A stretch of 64,000 nt of DNA from Leptolyngbya sp. FACHB-8 (GCF_014695575.1 NZ_JACJOO010000048.1:62001-126000), one strand, 5' to 3'; positions 32,961 through 42,110 are shown, counted from the stretch's first letter. The notes: generated from the sequence alone by a model not told the origin. Program-made: numbers and translations.

Positions 32961-35900
32961 ATGGCCAGTGTAGAAGATTTTGGCGATCTAGACAGTTCAA
33001 TGTCACCTCCCTCTCGAATATTGCTCATCAATCAGGATGAAGGGCAGCGACGGGCTCTACAGCAACGATTAGAGCCTTATTTTGACGTAGTCATTGCTGA
33101 TGATGAGGCAAGGGCTGTGGCGATCGCCCAAACCTATCCTCCCCGCATTATCCTGGCTGACCGTGACATCAAAATACAGCTGCTTCTTCGGGAAACTCCT
33201 CAACTCAAATCGATACCGCTCATCCTGTTGTTATCACAATCCCACCACTCGGATTGGAGCGATACACCTCTGCCAGAGGCCGATGATTATTTAACCGTGC
33301 CCTGCTCCCAGCAGGAATTGCTGACGCGGCTTCACCTTCATCTGCAACGGGGGCCCCAGCTACAAACAGGTGAATGGCCAGCGAGTCCTGGGAAGGGCGA
33401 TCGCCCTTCTTGCAGTGAGAGCGACCAGCAATGGGTGGAAGAAGCTTTGCGCCGGAGTGAAAGCCGCTACCGCATGCTGGCCAACGTTGTTCCTCAACTG
33501 CTATGGGTGAACGATGCCGTAGGTAACATCGTGTTTTACAACCAGCAATGGTTGGAGTACACCGGGCAAGCACTACAGTTGGGGGAAGGTTTGTGGCGTT
33601 CAGTGATTCACCCCGACGATTTTGAGTCAATCTATCAGATTCGTTCTCAAGCGATTCAAGCGGGTCGAGCCTATGAAGTGGAATGTCGGCTCAAACGGTT
33701 TGATGGAACTTATCGCTGGCATCTGGCCCGGATTGTGCCGGTTAAGAATGAGCAAGGACAGACGGTGCAATGGTTGGGAACTGCTACAGATATTCATACC
33801 CTGAAGGAAACCCAGGCGGCTCTGCGCGAGAGTGAGGCGATCGCCCGTGCCCGCGCCCAGGAACTCGAAGCCTTTATGGAAGCCGTCCCGGCAGGGGTAT
33901 GGATTGCTCACGACCCTGAGTGTCACCACGTCACGGCCAACCCTGCGGCGCATCAACTTCTAGATTGTCCTCCGGGTAGCACGGTTACCGCCACCCCAGC
34001 GAATGGTATCTACCCATTCCCCTTTCACTTTGAAAAGGACGGCCAACCCCTGGCCCTCACCGATCTGCCGATGCAGCGGGCCGGCCGTTTGGGAGAGGAG
34101 ACTCAGGACGAGTTTGATGTAGTGTTTGCTGATGGCCGTGTACGCACGCTGTGGGGGCGATCGGTGCCTTTGTGGAATGAGCAGGGGCAGGTGCGAGGCG
34201 TAATTGGCACCTTCACTGACATGAGTGAGCACAAGCGTACCGAGCGTATTCTGCGGGAGCGAGAACAGCGGTTCAGTACGCTATTCAATGGTATGGAAGA
34301 CTGGGGCCTGGTGTACCATCTGTCACCCGATGGCCGTCCGGGTCGGCTCATTGAGGTGAACGATCAAGCCTGTAAGAAATTGGGGTACAGCCGCGAAGAA
34401 CTACTCTCTATGGCTGTGAGCGACATTATCGTTTCTGCTTTTGTCGATTTGGCTTACAGTCTGAAAACCCTGCTGGAAAATAGGCGAATGATGTTCGAGT
34501 CTGTGCACCGCCATCGGGATGGTCACATGATTCCTTGCGAGGTCAGTGCGACTGTTTTCACGCTGGATGGGCAGTTGACAGTGCAGTCTATTTGTCGTGA
34601 CATCACTGAGCGGCGGCAGGCTGAACAGGCCTTACGGGCGAGTGAAGAACGTTATCGCCAAATTGTCGAAACAGCCGATGAAGGCATCTGGATGGTCGAT
34701 GCTAATGCTCGTACGACATTTGTGAATCAAAAGATGGCTCATCTTTTGGGATACACCCCAAACGAGATGCTGGGCCGCAAGATGTACGAGTTTATGGACG
34801 ATGAGGCGATCGCGATCGCCACCGCAAACTTTCAGGAACAGGAGCAGGGAATTAAGGAGCAGCAAGACTTCCGCTTTCGGTGTAAGGGCGGCTCTTACAT
34901 CTGGACGATGATTTCAACCAACCTTCTGATGAACGATAGAAGAGAGTTTATTGGGGCGCTGGCGATGATTACGGACGTGACAGCTCGCAAGCAGGCTGAG
35001 CGCGAGCGGGAGCAAATTTTAGAACGGGAAAGGTTAGCCCGTGCCGAGGCCGAGCGGGCTAACCGAATTAAAGATGAGTTTTTGGCGATCCTCTCCCATG
35101 AATTGCGATCGCCCCTTAATCCGATCTTGGGCTGGGCAAGCTTGTTGCAAACCCGGAAGGTGAGTGAGGAAACGCTGAGCCAAGCTTTGCAGGCGATCGA
35201 GCGAAACGTGCGGCTGCAAGTGCAGTTGGTGGATGATTTGCTAGATGTGTCGCGCATTTTGCGGGGCAAATTGGCGTTGACTGAGATTCCCATCGATATG
35301 GTCAGCATTGTTAACGCGGCCATTGAAACGGTGCAGTTGGCTGCGAATGCCAAATCCATTTCCATTGAAATGAAACCCATTGATACCAAGATGATGGTAT
35401 TGGGGGATGCCAGCCGTCTTCAGCAGGTCATTTGGAACCTGCTCTCTAATGCCATCAAGTTCAGCCCGAACGGGGGCCATGTCACCATCCAACTGGCCCA
35501 AACCGACACACAGGTGCAGGTGCAAATTCACGATACGGGCAAAGGCATCAGTCCAGACTTTCTGCCTCACATTTTTGAGCATTTCCGGCAGCAAGACAGC
35601 ACCACGACCCGTCAATTTGGAGGGTTGGGTCTGGGTCTGGCGATCGTTCGCTACATTACCGAAATGCATGGGGGTAGCGTAACCGCGGATAGCCCTGGAG
35701 AAGAACAGGGGGCAACCTTCACGGTGCTACTGCCTCGGTTGCAGCAGACCGAGGCAGAGCCAGATGAGCCTCCTCAACCGCTGAGCGCTTCCACAGGTTT
35801 ACAGGGGCTGCGGATTTTGGTGGTCGAAGACAACAACGACACTCGCGATTTTCTGGCATTCTTGCTGGAGCAGAGTGGAGCCGTAGCAACGGCTGCCCCG

Positions 35901-36182
35901 TCCGCCCAAGAAGGACTCGCCTTGCTCGATCAGCAATCCTTTGATTTGCTCATCAGTGATATCGGCATGCCTGACATGGACGGCTACATGTTGATTCGCC
36001 AGATCCGGTCGCGATCGCCCGAAACGGGAGGGAAAATTCCTGCGATCGCCCTCACGGCCTTTGCGGGTGAGCAAGATCGTCAACAAACTCAGGAAGCTGG
36101 GTTCCAAGTTCACGTGGCAAAACCTATCATGCCCAACCAGCTCATTGACACCATTCTTGCTGTGCTCCGCCAGCAAGCCTAG
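32961..36182 (+). CDS. PAS-rich hybrid histidine kinase with N- and C-terminal receivers
   Basis: The product is 1073 residues, soluble. Order: receiver-like domain (about 16-130, Asp67 in ILADRD), four PAS/PAC modules (about 165-287, 295-425, 430-550, 555-680), HisKA with His713 in SHELRSPLNP, HATPase (NLLSNAIKF; GLGLGLAIVRY) to about 930, and a C-terminal receiver (945-1065, Asp1000 in LISDIGMPDMDG). This is a phosphorelay sensor with several ligand- or redox-responsive PAS folds; the absence of membrane helices means it senses internal signals. No output regulator is adjacent. It converges on the DUF1593 gene with two bases between stop codons. Signal and target are unknown. Confidence 0.92.
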   Translation: MASVEDFGDLDSSMSPPSRILLINQDEGQRRALQQRLEPYFDVVIADDEARAVAIAQTYPPRIILADRDIKIQLLLRETPQLKSIPLILLLSQSHHSDWSDTPLPEADDYLTVPCSQQELLTRLHLHLQRGPQLQTGEWPASPGKGDRPSCSESDQQWVEEALRRSESRYRMLANVVPQLLWVNDAVGNIVFYNQQWLEYTGQALQLGEGLWRSVIHPDDFESIYQIRSQAIQAGRAYEVECRLKRFDGTYRWHLARIVPVKNEQGQTVQWLGTATDIHTLKETQAALRESEAIARARAQELEAFMEAVPAGVWIAHDPECHHVTANPAAHQLLDCPPGSTVTATPANGIYPFPFHFEKDGQPLALTDLPMQRAGRLGEETQDEFDVVFADGRVRTLWGRSVPLWNEQGQVRGVIGTFTDMSEHKRTERILREREQRFSTLFNGMEDWGLVYHLSPDGRPGRLIEVNDQACKKLGYSREELLSMAVSDIIVSAFVDLAYSLKTLLENRRMMFESVHRHRDGHMIPCEVSATVFTLDGQLTVQSICRDITERRQAEQALRASEERYRQIVETADEGIWMVDANARTTFVNQKMAHLLGYTPNEMLGRKMYEFMDDEAIAIATANFQEQEQGIKEQQDFRFRCKGGSYIWTMISTNLLMNDRREFIGALAMITDVTARKQAEREREQILERERLARAEAERANRIKDEFLAILSHELRSPLNPILGWASLLQTRKVSEETLSQALQAIERNVRLQVQLVDDLLDVSRILRGKLALTEIPIDMVSIVNAAIETVQLAANAKSISIEMKPIDTKMMVLGDASRLQQVIWNLLSNAIKFSPNGGHVTIQLAQTDTQVQVQIHDTGKGISPDFLPHIFEHFRQQDSTTTRQFGGLGLGLAIVRYITEMHGGSVTADSPGEEQGATFTVLLPRLQQTEAEPDEPPQPLSASTGLQGLRILVVEDNNDTRDFLAFLLEQSGAVATAAPSAQEGLALLDQQSFDLLISDIGMPDMDGYMLIRQIRSRSPETGGKIPAIALTAFAGEQDRQQTQEAGFQVHVAKPIMPNQLIDTILAVLRQQA

Positions 36183-36184
36183 AG

Positions 36185-37312
36185 CTACGGATGAAAGGCT
36201 TCCGCTCCAGGTGAAAACCTTTCATCCGCAGACGTCTGGTTGTATAAACGATTGAGTTTTGTGATCAACGCCTCATACATCATGGGACGGCGATCCAGCA
36301 GGGTCTGAACGCGAGCCTTGTAAACGGTCTGAGCAAGAGTCCAGGTTCGACAGGGGTCCTGGTAATCCCACGCGTTCCCACCATGTATGTCGGTGTAGTA
36401 GTTGGGGCGCGTTTCTGGGAAGGGTTGGTAGAACTGGCCAGCCCAACTCCCTTGTGTTGGCTTATCCCGAGAATGGTTGGGGTCGAGAACATAGAGCAGG
36501 GAGGGGGTATCTCCAGCCCGAAAATAACGAGCCCATTCAAATGGCTGCACGACGTCCCAGATGTTGCGGCCTAATGCTCCGTAGCCCTTCAGCTGCTCCA
36601 ATAACTCCTGGGGGGCATCGCCCTGAAACATACCCTCAAACGTCCAATCGTTCTCGATCCACCACAGGTGATTGAATCGCGGGTCGCTGTAAATTTCCTC
36701 CCGGCCGGAGCCATTCCAGTTTTGCTCATGGCAGGCATTATCCCAGGGGCTCCTGAGATGGGTGCCGATGGAAAGTACCCGCAGGCGGTCGGCGATCGCT
36801 GGCTTTTTCAATAATGCATCTCGCAGCGTTCGCATATTGCCCCAAACCAGGACATACAGCGGATCGTCTGCTGTAGCCTGTTGCGCTTCTCGAATCAGCA
36901 GACGACGGGCGGCACGTGGGTGACGGGCGACGGTTGCACGCAGAGCATCGGGTGCAGGATAGCCCAGGGACTTGTACCGGGTGTTGGTGTCGTTGTAATC
37001 CTGCTCGTAGGCGTCGATCGCTAGCATCGTTGCCTTCACACCCCCCGCCAAAAAGCGATGGGGAATAATGCCTCGAATGTTCACCTCATCGGCATACATC
37101 AGTAGGTGAGCCATGGATTGGCGATCGTCGGGATCTCCCTGCCCAATGTTGATGTCGGTGGTGATGAGAACGCGGGGGCGATCGCTCCTGAGCTCAGGCG
37201 GTTGTGTTGCTGGCTCCTGAGGTAGACAAGCGATTAGAACAAGAAACGTAGATACTAACAGGGCAAGAAAAAAACAGTGCTTCCTCATCCATTGTTTGAT
37301 TGTCATCATCAT
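36185..37312 (-). CDS. DUF1593 nucleoside-hydrolase-like lipoprotein
   Basis: The product is 375 residues, with consecutive ATGs at 37312, 37309 and 37306. A signal peptide ends in the lipobox VLIAC (about residue 29). The catalytic-like segment TTDINIGQGDPDDRQSM resembles the DTD-x-DD calcium site of inosine-uridine nucleoside hydrolases, and the rest fits DUF1593 (DACHEQNWNG-type Asn/His loops, WDYQDPCRTW). The family is often linked to extracellular polysaccharide or nucleoside breakdown, but the substrate is not established. The lipobox puts it in the periplasm or at the surface. A 101-bp palindromic element lies immediately upstream. Confidence 0.83.
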   Translation of the reverse strand: MMMTIKQWMRKHCFFLALLVSTFLVLIACLPQEPATQPPELRSDRPRVLITTDINIGQGDPDDRQSMAHLLMYADEVNIRGIIPHRFLAGGVKATMLAIDAYEQDYNDTNTRYKSLGYPAPDALRATVARHPRAARRLLIREAQQATADDPLYVLVWGNMRTLRDALLKKPAIADRLRVLSIGTHLRSPWDNACHEQNWNGSGREEIYSDPRFNHLWWIENDWTFEGMFQGDAPQELLEQLKGYGALGRNIWDVVQPFEWARYFRAGDTPSLLYVLDPNHSRDKPTQGSWAGQFYQPFPETRPNYYTDIHGGNAWDYQDPCRTWTLAQTVYKARVQTLLDRRPMMYEALITKLNRLYNQTSADERFSPGAEAFHP

Positions 37313-37327
37313 GGCTAACCCAGGTTA

Positions 37328-37428
37328 GGAGATTTCTGAGAAACAATTTCCCCATTATTTGGAGAAAAGGCGCGGCGAAGCCGCGCCTTTTCTCCAAATA
37401 ATGGGGAAGTTCTTATGTGGAAATCTCC
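37328..37428. mobile_element. 101-bp palindromic element, copy B
   Basis: The ends GGAGATTTCTG and GGAAATCTCC frame a 29-bp perfect hairpin (37348-37408) centred on GCGAAGC. Length, ends and centre match copy A at 28400-28500, but the hairpin arms do not. It lies 15 bases upstream of the DUF1593 start, so it may influence that gene's leader. Confidence 0.75.
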
Positions 37429-37734
37429 TTAAGGAGTCACCCGATCGAGCAGTTCAAGGGTTCTACTACAAGCAATGCTGAAAAAGCAGCCGTGCGGTAG
37501 CGCCTGAGATACCCAACGATGTTTTGGAATGATGTCATAATTATTCCCTCCACAAGGGGTAGTTGCAGAAATATTAATGAATGCTTAAGCCTGGGATGTG
37601 CACAGGCTGCCCACTCCAAGGCCGCTACAACATACGCGATGTAGTGCAAATGTAGTGTGAGACTTGTAAGTTTGCTTTCTCCAAATGCTGTATCGCCCGT
37701 CAAGCGGGCGGCACAGCACTTGGGGTTTATATTT

Positions 37735-37750
37735 AACCTGAACTGAGGTT
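37735..37750. repeat. Possible remnant of double-hairpin element ends
   Basis: AACCTGAACTGAGGTT matches the right end of the element at 11954-12074 (GAACTGAGGTT) joined directly to AACCT from its left end. This may be an internal-deletion remnant, though so short a match could be chance. Confidence 0.35.
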
Positions 37751-37771
37751 ACTCAGGGGTACAACAACGGC

Positions 37772-37800
37772 AAAAAAAGAGTAACGCGATCGCGTTACTC
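37772..37800 (-). terminator. Rho-independent terminator of the 46-aa gene, stem built on HIP1
   Basis: On the minus strand the perfect palindrome GAGTAACGCGATCGCGTTAC (plus TC) at 37779-37800 is followed by seven Ts (37778-37772). It lies about 50 bases past the stop of the 46-aa gene. The HIP1 core GCGATCGC forms the centre of the stem. Confidence 0.85.
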
Positions 37801-37849
37801 CAATGGGGAAGGCCAAACCTGTTTTGAATCGTTCGATCCGACGGGTTGA

Positions 37850-37990
37850 TTAGCCGAAGGTATAAGCGGCTTGCAAAGCCCAAAAAATCAACCCGGCGAT
37901 CGAACCTAAAATCAATGCACCTGCAATCCAAACGGAAACTAGACTATTAGCGTTGCTTCCTTTTGTTAAACTCCGGTTCTGGTCGGTCAT
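37850..37990 (-). CDS. 46-aa single-pass membrane protein (newly called small ORF)
   Basis: ATG 37990 is preceded by a strong ribosome-binding site (AAGGAGG, eight bases away) and the frame ends at TAA 37850. The product starts MTDQNRSLTKGSNANSLVSV, then one helix (about 17-42) with small-residue spacing AGALILGSIAGLIF, and ends AAYTFG. A dedicated terminator follows. Size and topology resemble the single-helix subunits of photosystem, cytochrome b6f or NDH-1 complexes, but I cannot match it to any named subunit. Ribosome-binding site, helix and terminator together make it a convincing gene. Confidence 0.8.
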   Translation of the reverse strand: MTDQNRSLTKGSNANSLVSVWIAGALILGSIAGLIFWALQAAYTFG

Positions 37991-38340
37991 GTTGGTGTCC
38001 TCCTTGTAGCGCTGGCTGTCCTTACAGCGGCATCGTGCCTAAAAACCAATAATCCATCCGCAATCTTAAACAGATTTAGCTGCAATGGAGAGTTCTATAG
38101 CCCACCAAAAATAAATTTTAAGGATTACATCATGCAGAGGTATTCGCCTTTTGGCAGAACGGTTTGTCCACTCTCAGAGAGGTTCTGTGGCGATTCTTAA
38201 CTCTAGCCAATCGGATGAGGTACGAGAAATGGAAGAAGTTCCACATTCATTTCTCGTACCTCACCCAATTGGGAAATAGTGTATTTAAAAGGACTTGCGT
38301 AAGTTCTGGTTAAGTAATTTTTGTAATTATCTCAAGGCCA
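37991..38340. other. Intergenic region upstream of FGGY kinase gene
   Basis: About 350 bases holding the 46-aa gene's 5' side, the palindrome at 38207-38272, and an AGGACTTGCGTAAGTTCT motif (38294-38311) that resembles the AGGACTTACG repeat end. No gene is supported. Confidence 0.4.
38207..38272. repeat. Palindrome upstream of FGGY kinase gene
   Basis: The 25-base arm CCAATCGGATGAGGTACGAG... pairs with 38248-38272 (two mismatches, both near the outer end) around a 16-base spacer. There is no T-tract. Confidence 0.8.
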
Positions 38341-39630
38341 ATGCCAGAACCCTACTGGTTGGGAATCGACTTTGGAACGTCTGGAGCACGGGCTGTCGCC
38401 ATCAACGCGCAACAGCACATTGTTGCCCAGCACCAGCAATCCTTTACGGTGCAACAGCCAGCAATTTGGCAATCCGCTTTGGATGGCCTGATTCTGGCCC
38501 TGCCTTCTGACATCCGGCAGGGATTACAGGCGATCGCCCTTAACGGCACCTCCAGCACTGTCCTGTTGTGTGACTCTGAGGGCGCTCCCCTGACCGAGCC
38601 ATTGCTTTATAACGACGATCGCGGTCGCGATCAGGTGGCGCGATTACGGGCGATCGCGCCACCTGAACATACCGTTCTCAGTGCTACCTCCAGCCTTGCC
38701 AAACTATTTTGGTGGGAGCAGCACTGGCTCCCCCAAGCTACCCCTACGCATCCCCTTTACTTTCTCCATCAGGCCGACTGGCTAGCCTTTCTCCTGCACG
38801 GCACTTTGGGAATTAGCGACTATCACAACGCCCTCAAGCTGGGTTACGACGTGGGTGAGTTGTGTTACCCAGACTGGTTCACAGCGCTTCCGCTTCCGTT
38901 CCAGGTGCCGGAAGTTGTTGCACCGGGGACGGCGATCGCCCCTATAACTCCTGCCGTTGCGGCCCGTCTTGGTATCCCCTCAACCTGTCAGGTATGCGCG
39001 GGTACAACAGACAGCATTGCTGCGTTTCTTGCGAGCGGAGCTCATATCCCGGGTGATGCTGTAACCTCTCTGGGCTCTACGCTCGTGTTAAAACTGCTCA
39101 GCACCACCCGCATTGATGAGTCAGCCTCAGGCATTTATAGCCATCGTTTGGGAGATCTATGGCTAGTAGGCGGTGCCTCCAACACGGGAGGCGCAGTGCT
39201 GAGACAATTTTTTAGCGATGTTGAACTACAAACCTACAGCCAGCACATCAATTTGGATGTTCCAACTTCACTCACCTACTATCCCCTCCTCAAAGCTGGA
39301 GAGCGCTTCCCGATCAACGATCCTGACCTACCACCTCAGCTAGAACCCCGTCCCACCGATCCCGTGCAATTTCTACACGGCCTACTGGCTGGAATCAGTC
39401 GTATCGAAGCTTTGGGCTATGAGCGCTTGGCGGCTCTCGGTGCAACCCCCACCCGCCGCGTTTACACCGCTGGGGGTGGTGCCCAGAATGCTGTGTGGGT
39501 CAAGATGCGATCGCGCCAACTCGGCGTTCCCGTCCTCGCCTCAACTCAGCGAGAAGCGGCGTTTGGCTCAGCTCTCCTGGCGATGGACACGGCACCGGGG
39601 CCGTTCGCGCAAGAGTCGGAGCAACGGTAG
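38341..39630 (+). CDS. FGGY-family carbohydrate kinase (D-ribulose kinase/XylB-like)
   Basis: The product is 429 residues. It has the N-terminal ATPase-fold motif WLGIDFGTSGARAV (6-19), the substrate-site Asp in YNDDRGRDQ, the phosphate-2 segment CAGTTDSIAAFL, and the C-terminal adenosine motif TAGGGAQNAVWVKMRSRQLG. It is shorter than classical xylulokinase or ribulokinase and matches the short cyanobacterial/plant branch for which D-ribulose kinase activity is known in Synechococcus elongatus. D-ribulose is the probable substrate, by inference. ATG 38341 has no strong ribosome-binding site. It is monocistronic and followed by a palindrome. Confidence 0.87.
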   Translation: MPEPYWLGIDFGTSGARAVAINAQQHIVAQHQQSFTVQQPAIWQSALDGLILALPSDIRQGLQAIALNGTSSTVLLCDSEGAPLTEPLLYNDDRGRDQVARLRAIAPPEHTVLSATSSLAKLFWWEQHWLPQATPTHPLYFLHQADWLAFLLHGTLGISDYHNALKLGYDVGELCYPDWFTALPLPFQVPEVVAPGTAIAPITPAVAARLGIPSTCQVCAGTTDSIAAFLASGAHIPGDAVTSLGSTLVLKLLSTTRIDESASGIYSHRLGDLWLVGGASNTGGAVLRQFFSDVELQTYSQHINLDVPTSLTYYPLLKAGERFPINDPDLPPQLEPRPTDPVQFLHGLLAGISRIEALGYERLAALGATPTRRVYTAGGGAQNAVWVKMRSRQLGVPVLASTQREAAFGSALLAMDTAPGPFAQESEQR

Positions 39631-40086
39631 AGGCCGGAGGGTACTGCTTAGAACTCAGGCCTAAGCTAAAAAATGTACGGGTACATCCCACTTTTGCAGA
39701 TTGAAAACCCAGTTTTGTTAATGTGGCAGGCCTCGCTCGCCACATTAACAAAACTGGGATGCACCCAAATGTACCTTCTAGCCTCCCCTGTCACCCCCAC
39801 TTTCCTGCCTTCAGGAAAACCGTCGGATTGCTAACACTACAGCGGGAACCTAAGGTAACATGAGTGGTCTAACCCCTGTTTGGTGTCCTATTTATTGACA
39901 GGTTGCGTCAACCTTAAAACGGCTTACTCAACACGCCCAAACGGGATTTTGCCAATTTGTGTAATGTCGGCACTGGAGGCTGCATCTTCCCCGCGCCACT
40001 CCATTTTTGTCGGATCACCGATCCGGGCGTTGCGATCGCCCACTCAAAGGGGAAAATAGGAAAAACAGCCCGAGTGCGCTACCACC
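39631..40086. other. Intergenic region upstream of kinase-WD40 gene
   Basis: About 456 bases. It contains the palindrome 39708-39758 with outer GGGTACATCCCA / TGGGATGCACCC pairing, and a TTGACAGGTTGCGTCAA inverted repeat at 39894-39910 that could be an operator or -35 region. No gene is supported. Confidence 0.4.
39708..39758. repeat. Palindrome downstream of FGGY kinase gene
   Basis: CCCAGTTTTGTTAATGTGGC (39708-39727) pairs perfectly with 39739-39758 around an 11-base loop. Weaker pairing extends outward (GTACATCCCA with TGGGATGCACCC). It lies about 80 bases past the stop. Confidence 0.82.
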
Positions 40087-42096
40087 ATGATCTGTTGTCT
40101 TAACCCAAAGTGTAAGAAGCCACAGAACCCTGACGGAGCGACGGTCTGTGAGAACTGTGCCTCACCTCTGACACCATTGCTGCGGGGGCGGTACCGTCCT
40201 GTACAGCCGATCGGACAGGGGGGCTTTGGCCGTACTTACCTGGCGCTCGATGAAGACCGCCTGGGAACTCAGTGCGTGGTTAAGCAGTTTTCGCCTCAGG
40301 TGCAGGGCACCAAATCTTTAGAAAAGGCCGTTCGCTTGTTCAACCAGGAAGCGGTTCGTCTGGATGAACTGGGGGAGCATCCTCAGATTCCCCGGTTGTT
40401 GGCCTATTTCGAGCAGGACAACTACCTCTACCTGGTGCAGCAGTTTATTGAAGGGCAGAGCCTGCTTCAGGAGATGCGCCAGAATGGTGCTTTCAACGAG
40501 CGCCAAATCCGCGATGTTCTGGCCGATTTGCTACCCGTGCTACGGTTTATTCACGGGCACCAGGTGATCCACCGAGACATTACCCCTTCCAACATCCTTC
40601 GACGTAAGTCAGATGACCGTCTGGTATTGATTGACTTTGGTGTTGCTAAGCAGATTGGCGAAAGTTCTCCGGCAGAGACGGGCACTCGGATTGGGACGGA
40701 AGGTTATGCTCCCATTGAGCAGTTTCGCGGTGGGCGGGCATATCCTGCTAGCGACCTTTACAGCCTGGGGGCGACCTGCCTGCATTTGATGACTGAAAAC
40801 CGTCCAGACAATCTGTACGACCCCTTGGAGGGTCGCTGGATCTGGCGCGAGTATTTGATGGATCGGGGCACGACGGTCAGTGACCAGTTTGCCCACATTA
40901 TGGATTCGATGCTGAAAGATCTGGTCAGCGAACGTTACCAGTCATCCGATGAAGTAATGCGGGACCTGAACGCCGATTATTTCATTCCCTCCGCTCCCGG
41001 AGCTCCATCCGGCATTCCCAAATTTCGACCACCCGATTTGTCTCGGACTCGTACCCAGCAAACGCAGCGTCCCGCTCCTCGGATGGCACCCCCACCTCCC
41101 GCGATGCGATCGCCCTCGGCACCTCCGGCCGCTCGTCCCTCCCGCTCCCCCGCGTCAGCACCGCCGACCTCCCGGCCTCCAAATATGTGGGCTACGGTGG
41201 TACAGGCGTCTGGATGGCGCTGCCTGCATACCCTGGTCGATCACTCCTCCTGGGTGACCAGTGTAGCCATGGCAGGCTCAGCGTCGCTGGTAGCCTCCAG
41301 TAGCCTGGATGATAGTGTAAAGGTCTGGAACCCCCTGAAAGGGGAGCTAATTTTTAATCTGACGGGGCATACCCGAGATGTGAATACGGTTGCGATCAGC
41401 CCCGACGGTAAAACTCTGGTGAGTGGCAGTGATGATTGCACCGTTAAAGTGTGGTATTTGCCGACGGGGGCGTTACAACGCACCTGCACCGGTCATGCCC
41501 GTGATGTCAATGCTGTCGCCATTAGCCCGGATGGCAAGCTGCTGATTAGTGGCGGTGAGGATCGCACGATTCGGCTCTGGCAGTTGGCCAATGGAGCACC
41601 CCTGCGGATTCTGCCGGGGGTGTTAAGCATGATCAAGACTATTGCCACCAGCCCTGACGGTCGCTCGTTTGCCAGCGGAGGGTTAGACAACAAAGTCCGG
41701 CTCTGGAGTTTGCAAACCGTTGAGCAGCAGCGATTGCTGTCGGGTCATATTCAGGCGATTAATGCCTTGGCCTATAGCCCTGATGCTCAGTTTCTGGCCA
41801 GTGCTAGCCGCGATAAGACGGTGAAACTGTGGAATCTCAGCACCGGGAGTCTGGTACAAAATTTTGCAGACCACACCCGCGATGTGAATGCGCTTGCGTT
41901 TGCCCCTGATGGTAAGACGCTCTACAGTGGCAGTAGTGACAGCACTATCAAGATTTGGGATGTGAATACCGGCAAGGTAATCGACACCCTCATGGGACAC
42001 ACAGATAGTGTGAATGCGATCGCCCTCAGCAATGACGGTAAAGTTCTGGTAAGTGGTGGCTCTGACAATACAGTTCGGGTCTGGACTCAAGGCTAG
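40087..42096 (+). CDS. Serine/threonine protein kinase with WD40 repeats
   Basis: The product is 669 residues. An N-terminal zinc-ribbon-like Cys set (CLNPKC ... CENC, residues 4-21) leads into a Hanks-type kinase (about 34-295). The Gly-rich loop is IGQGGFGRTY, catalytic HRDITPSN is at about 162-169, and DFGVAK is the DFG motif. A Pro-rich linker (about 305-365) precedes at least six WD40 repeats forming a propeller to the C-terminus (SPDGKTLVSGSDDCTVKVW and similar). It is cytosolic. Kinase-WD40 fusions are typical of cyanobacteria; the propeller is presumed to recruit substrates. No cognate phosphatase is adjacent. Confidence 0.92.
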   Translation: MICCLNPKCKKPQNPDGATVCENCASPLTPLLRGRYRPVQPIGQGGFGRTYLALDEDRLGTQCVVKQFSPQVQGTKSLEKAVRLFNQEAVRLDELGEHPQIPRLLAYFEQDNYLYLVQQFIEGQSLLQEMRQNGAFNERQIRDVLADLLPVLRFIHGHQVIHRDITPSNILRRKSDDRLVLIDFGVAKQIGESSPAETGTRIGTEGYAPIEQFRGGRAYPASDLYSLGATCLHLMTENRPDNLYDPLEGRWIWREYLMDRGTTVSDQFAHIMDSMLKDLVSERYQSSDEVMRDLNADYFIPSAPGAPSGIPKFRPPDLSRTRTQQTQRPAPRMAPPPPAMRSPSAPPAARPSRSPASAPPTSRPPNMWATVVQASGWRCLHTLVDHSSWVTSVAMAGSASLVASSSLDDSVKVWNPLKGELIFNLTGHTRDVNTVAISPDGKTLVSGSDDCTVKVWYLPTGALQRTCTGHARDVNAVAISPDGKLLISGGEDRTIRLWQLANGAPLRILPGVLSMIKTIATSPDGRSFASGGLDNKVRLWSLQTVEQQRLLSGHIQAINALAYSPDAQFLASASRDKTVKLWNLSTGSLVQNFADHTRDVNALAFAPDGKTLYSGSSDSTIKIWDVNTGKVIDTLMGHTDSVNAIALSNDGKVLVSGGSDNTVRVWTQG

Positions 42097-42110
42097 AGCC
42101 TGCTTTAGAA

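Larger units (their letters stand above)
37429..37849. other. Intergenic region with small hairpins and remnant repeat end
   Basis: About 420 bases. It contains a hairpin around CGCCCGTCAAGCGGGCG (37688-37718), the 16-bp AACCTGAACTGAGGTT (37735-37750, listed separately), and the terminator of the 46-aa gene. A 60-codon minus-strand frame here overlaps these and is not supported. Confidence 0.4.

Noticed and set aside
33220-33630. 136-codon minus-strand frame inside the PAS kinase gene
   Set aside because: Antisense shadow of a gene with clear domains in the other strand.
37749-37931. 60-codon minus-strand frame overlapping the 46-aa gene
   Set aside because: It overlaps the better-supported 46-aa gene in another frame and runs through its terminator.
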